Assembly (NCBI GenBank): GCA_021794705.1
Contig: JAJYQH010000191.1
Span: forward strand, 1 to 5,304
Direction: 5' to 3'
From: Actinomycetes bacterium
GTDB taxonomy: Bacteria > Actinomycetota > Actinomycetes > Propionibacteriales > Propionibacteriaceae
DNA: 5,304 nt
Position numbers and translations under genes: made by a program. Positions 3,905 to 5,304 of the stretch are shown piece by piece (position 1 is the first letter of the stretch; each line of letters opens with the position of its first letter). The notes below the pieces were generated by a model, which made no database searches, was not told the DNA's origin, and was given only the letters and a program-made list of their open reading frames with translations.

Positions 3905-5304
3905 ATGCGGGTGGATTTCGGTGAGATCGAGGTACGGGGAACCCTTCCGGGAGCGGGCGACGGGCTGCCGATCCTCGACGCGGGGGGCGCGAAGAGCGTT
4001 CCGGCGTCGGATCTGCTGAGACTGGGCGGCGGCGCGGTGCCGCGGTACCCGACCGTGCTGCCCTACGACCGGCAGGCGGGCTACTCCCGCGACGTCGGGG
4101 CTCACCGGCTCCGCGTCGCCACGGTGGGCGACGAACGGACGACCGCCACCTTCCTGCTCGACCTCGGCGGGCGGCTGTGGAGCCTTGTCGTCGACGGCCG
4201 GGAGCTGCTCTACCAGTCGGACCCGCTGATGATCGGTCACCTCGCCCTGCGCAACGCCTGGTTCGCCGGCGGCACCGAGTGGAACCTCGGGTTCACCGGC
4301 CACTGGCCGCTCACCTGCTCACCGGTGTTCGCGGGGGTGGTCGCGACGCCCCAGGGCGAGGTGCTGCGGCTGTGGGAGTACGAGCGGATGCTCGGGCTGG
4401 TCTGGCGGATCGACGTCGCGGTCCGCGACGGCGTGCTGCTCGTGCACCCGGTGCTGCACAACGCCACGAGCCGCACCGTGCCCGTCTACTGGTGGTCGAA
4501 CACGGCCGTCCCGCTGCACCCCGACTCCAGGGTGATCGTGCCCGCGTCCGACGCCTGGTTCTACGACGAGCAGTCGCTGCTCGAGGTCGTGGCCGTTCCC
4601 GGCGATCCCGATGCCAGCCGGCCGGCGCGGCACCCGCGGGCCGCCGACCACTTCTTCCGGCTTTCCGGACGGCCGTGGATGATGGCCGTCGACGGTGCCG
4701 GCACCGGGCTGGGCCAGGCCTCCACCGACAGGCTGCCCGGCCGCAAGCTGTTCCGCTGGGGCGAGGGCGCCGGTGGACGCCATTGGCAGCGGTGGTTGGC
4801 CCCCGAGGGGCGGGGATACCTCGAGATCCAGGCCGGCCTCGCCACCACTCAGCTCGAGCACCTTCCACTCGCCGCCGGCGAGACGTGGGAGTGGACCGAG
4901 GCCTACGGAGCCGTGAGCCCCGGCGCCCCCGCGCAGGGCGACTGGCACGCCGCGGTGGACGCCGGACGCGCGGCGATCGACGCGATGATCGACCCGCACC
5001 GGCTCGAGCGCGAGCACGCCGACTTCGCCGCGATCCGCGACCACCAGCCGACCGTCGTCGCGACGGCGTCCGGCTGGGGCGCACTCCAGGTGGCCGCCGG
5101 TTCCCGGCTCGGGACGGGTACGCCCTTCCCGGAGGAGACCCTCGGGCCCGATCAGCGGCCCTGGCTCGACCTCGCCACCGGGGCCGGCCTCCCGGACGCC
5201 GGCGACGTCCCGTCGGCGGTCACCGGCGACCCCTGGCGGTCGCTGCTCGCCGCGCACGAGGGCTGGCGCGAGCGGTACCTGCGCGCGCTCATCGCCATCG
5301 CCGA
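3905..5304 (+). CDS. DUF5107-type protein, likely carbohydrate-active (partial)
   Basis: The first 466 codons of a longer protein that leaves the window without a stop. The N-terminal part resembles DUF5107 proteins: D86-Y103 (LGGRLWSLVVDGRELLY) looks like the opening strand of a galactose-mutarotase-like beta-sandwich. It is followed by the signature N117-C138 (GGTEWNLGFTGHWPLTC), W157-R161 (WEYER) and Y195-P203 (YWWSNTAVP). Sequence after about residue 340 becomes helical, and S389-L394 (SGWGAL) marks the usual junction to the TPR-like C-terminal half. Family members are often 600-1100 residues. No signal peptide or membrane segment is seen, so it is probably cytoplasmic. Conserved E125 and H133 are candidate active or sugar-binding residues. 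A role in glycan breakdown is inferred from fold and from the association of the family with carbohydrate genes; no activity is shown here. The ATG is supported by the leaderless -10. Confidence 0.75.
   Translation, partial: MRVDFGEIEVRGTLPGAGDGLPILDAGGAKSVPASDLLRLGGGAVPRYPTVLPYDRQAGYSRDVGAHRLRVATVGDERTTATFLLDLGGRLWSLVVDGRELLYQSDPLMIGHLALRNAWFAGGTEWNLGFTGHWPLTCSPVFAGVVATPQGEVLRLWEYERMLGLVWRIDVAVRDGVLLVHPVLHNATSRTVPVYWWSNTAVPLHPDSRVIVPASDAWFYDEQSLLEVVAVPGDPDASRPARHPRAADHFFRLSGRPWMMAVDGAGTGLGQASTDRLPGRKLFRWGEGAGGRHWQRWLAPEGRGYLEIQAGLATTQLEHLPLAAGETWEWTEAYGAVSPGAPAQGDWHAAVDAGRAAIDAMIDPHRLEREHADFAAIRDHQPTVVATASGWGALQVAAGSRLGTGTPFPEETLGPDQRPWLDLATGAGLPDAGDVPSAVTGDPWRSLLAAHEGWRERYLRALIAIA

Noticed and set aside
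4319..5257. 312-codon minus-strand frame over the DUF5107 gene
   Set aside because: The plus strand carries a recognisable family signature and gene-like codon bias; the minus frame has neither.
1..5304. Recurring GGACGCCGG words as a dispersed repeat
   Set aside because: They mostly fall in codons for Asp-Ala-Gly within genes and are expected from GC-rich codon use.

Overview
The window is uniformly GC-rich, with strong G/C preference at third codon positions. Together with an actinobacterial-type GlyRS and RecO, this points to an Actinomycetota chromosome; Propionibacteriales or a relative is my guess, but the lineage cannot be fixed from sequence reading alone. There are five protein genes. 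Two run off the window edges.

Layout: (1) 1-669, minus strand: N-terminal quarter of a GH2 family beta-mannosidase, leaving the window at the left edge. (2) 670-1265: a 596-base divergent intergenic region with AT-richer patches. It holds two diverged copies of a promoter/operator-like element facing the mannosidase, several inverted repeats, a short plus-strand island with coding-like composition, and a short minus-strand reading that resembles a LacI-family helix-turn-helix interrupted by a stop. (3) 1266-2021: recO, DNA repair. (4) 2023-2382: a small antibiotic-biosynthesis-monooxygenase-fold (ABM) protein, one base after recO. (5) 2458-3840: glyS, glycyl-tRNA synthetase of the single-chain homodimeric type, with its own Shine-Dalgarno site. 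(6) 3841-3904: short spacer with a GC-rich hairpin and a leaderless-type -10. (7) 3905-5304: N-terminal 466 codons of a DUF5107-type protein, with a mutarotase-like beta-sandwich probably followed by a helical TPR-type region, leaving the window at the right edge.

The core recO-ABM-glyS block is housekeeping (recombination repair and translation). It is flanked on both sides by genes that look like glycan utilisation: beta-mannosidase to the left, and the DUF5107 protein, a family often found with carbohydrate genes, to the right. I found no mobile element, CRISPR array, rRNA or tRNA. No clearly new multi-gene system is visible. The most interesting part is the 670-1265 intergenic region, which looks like a two-site control region and/or the remains of a lost sugar-regulator locus.
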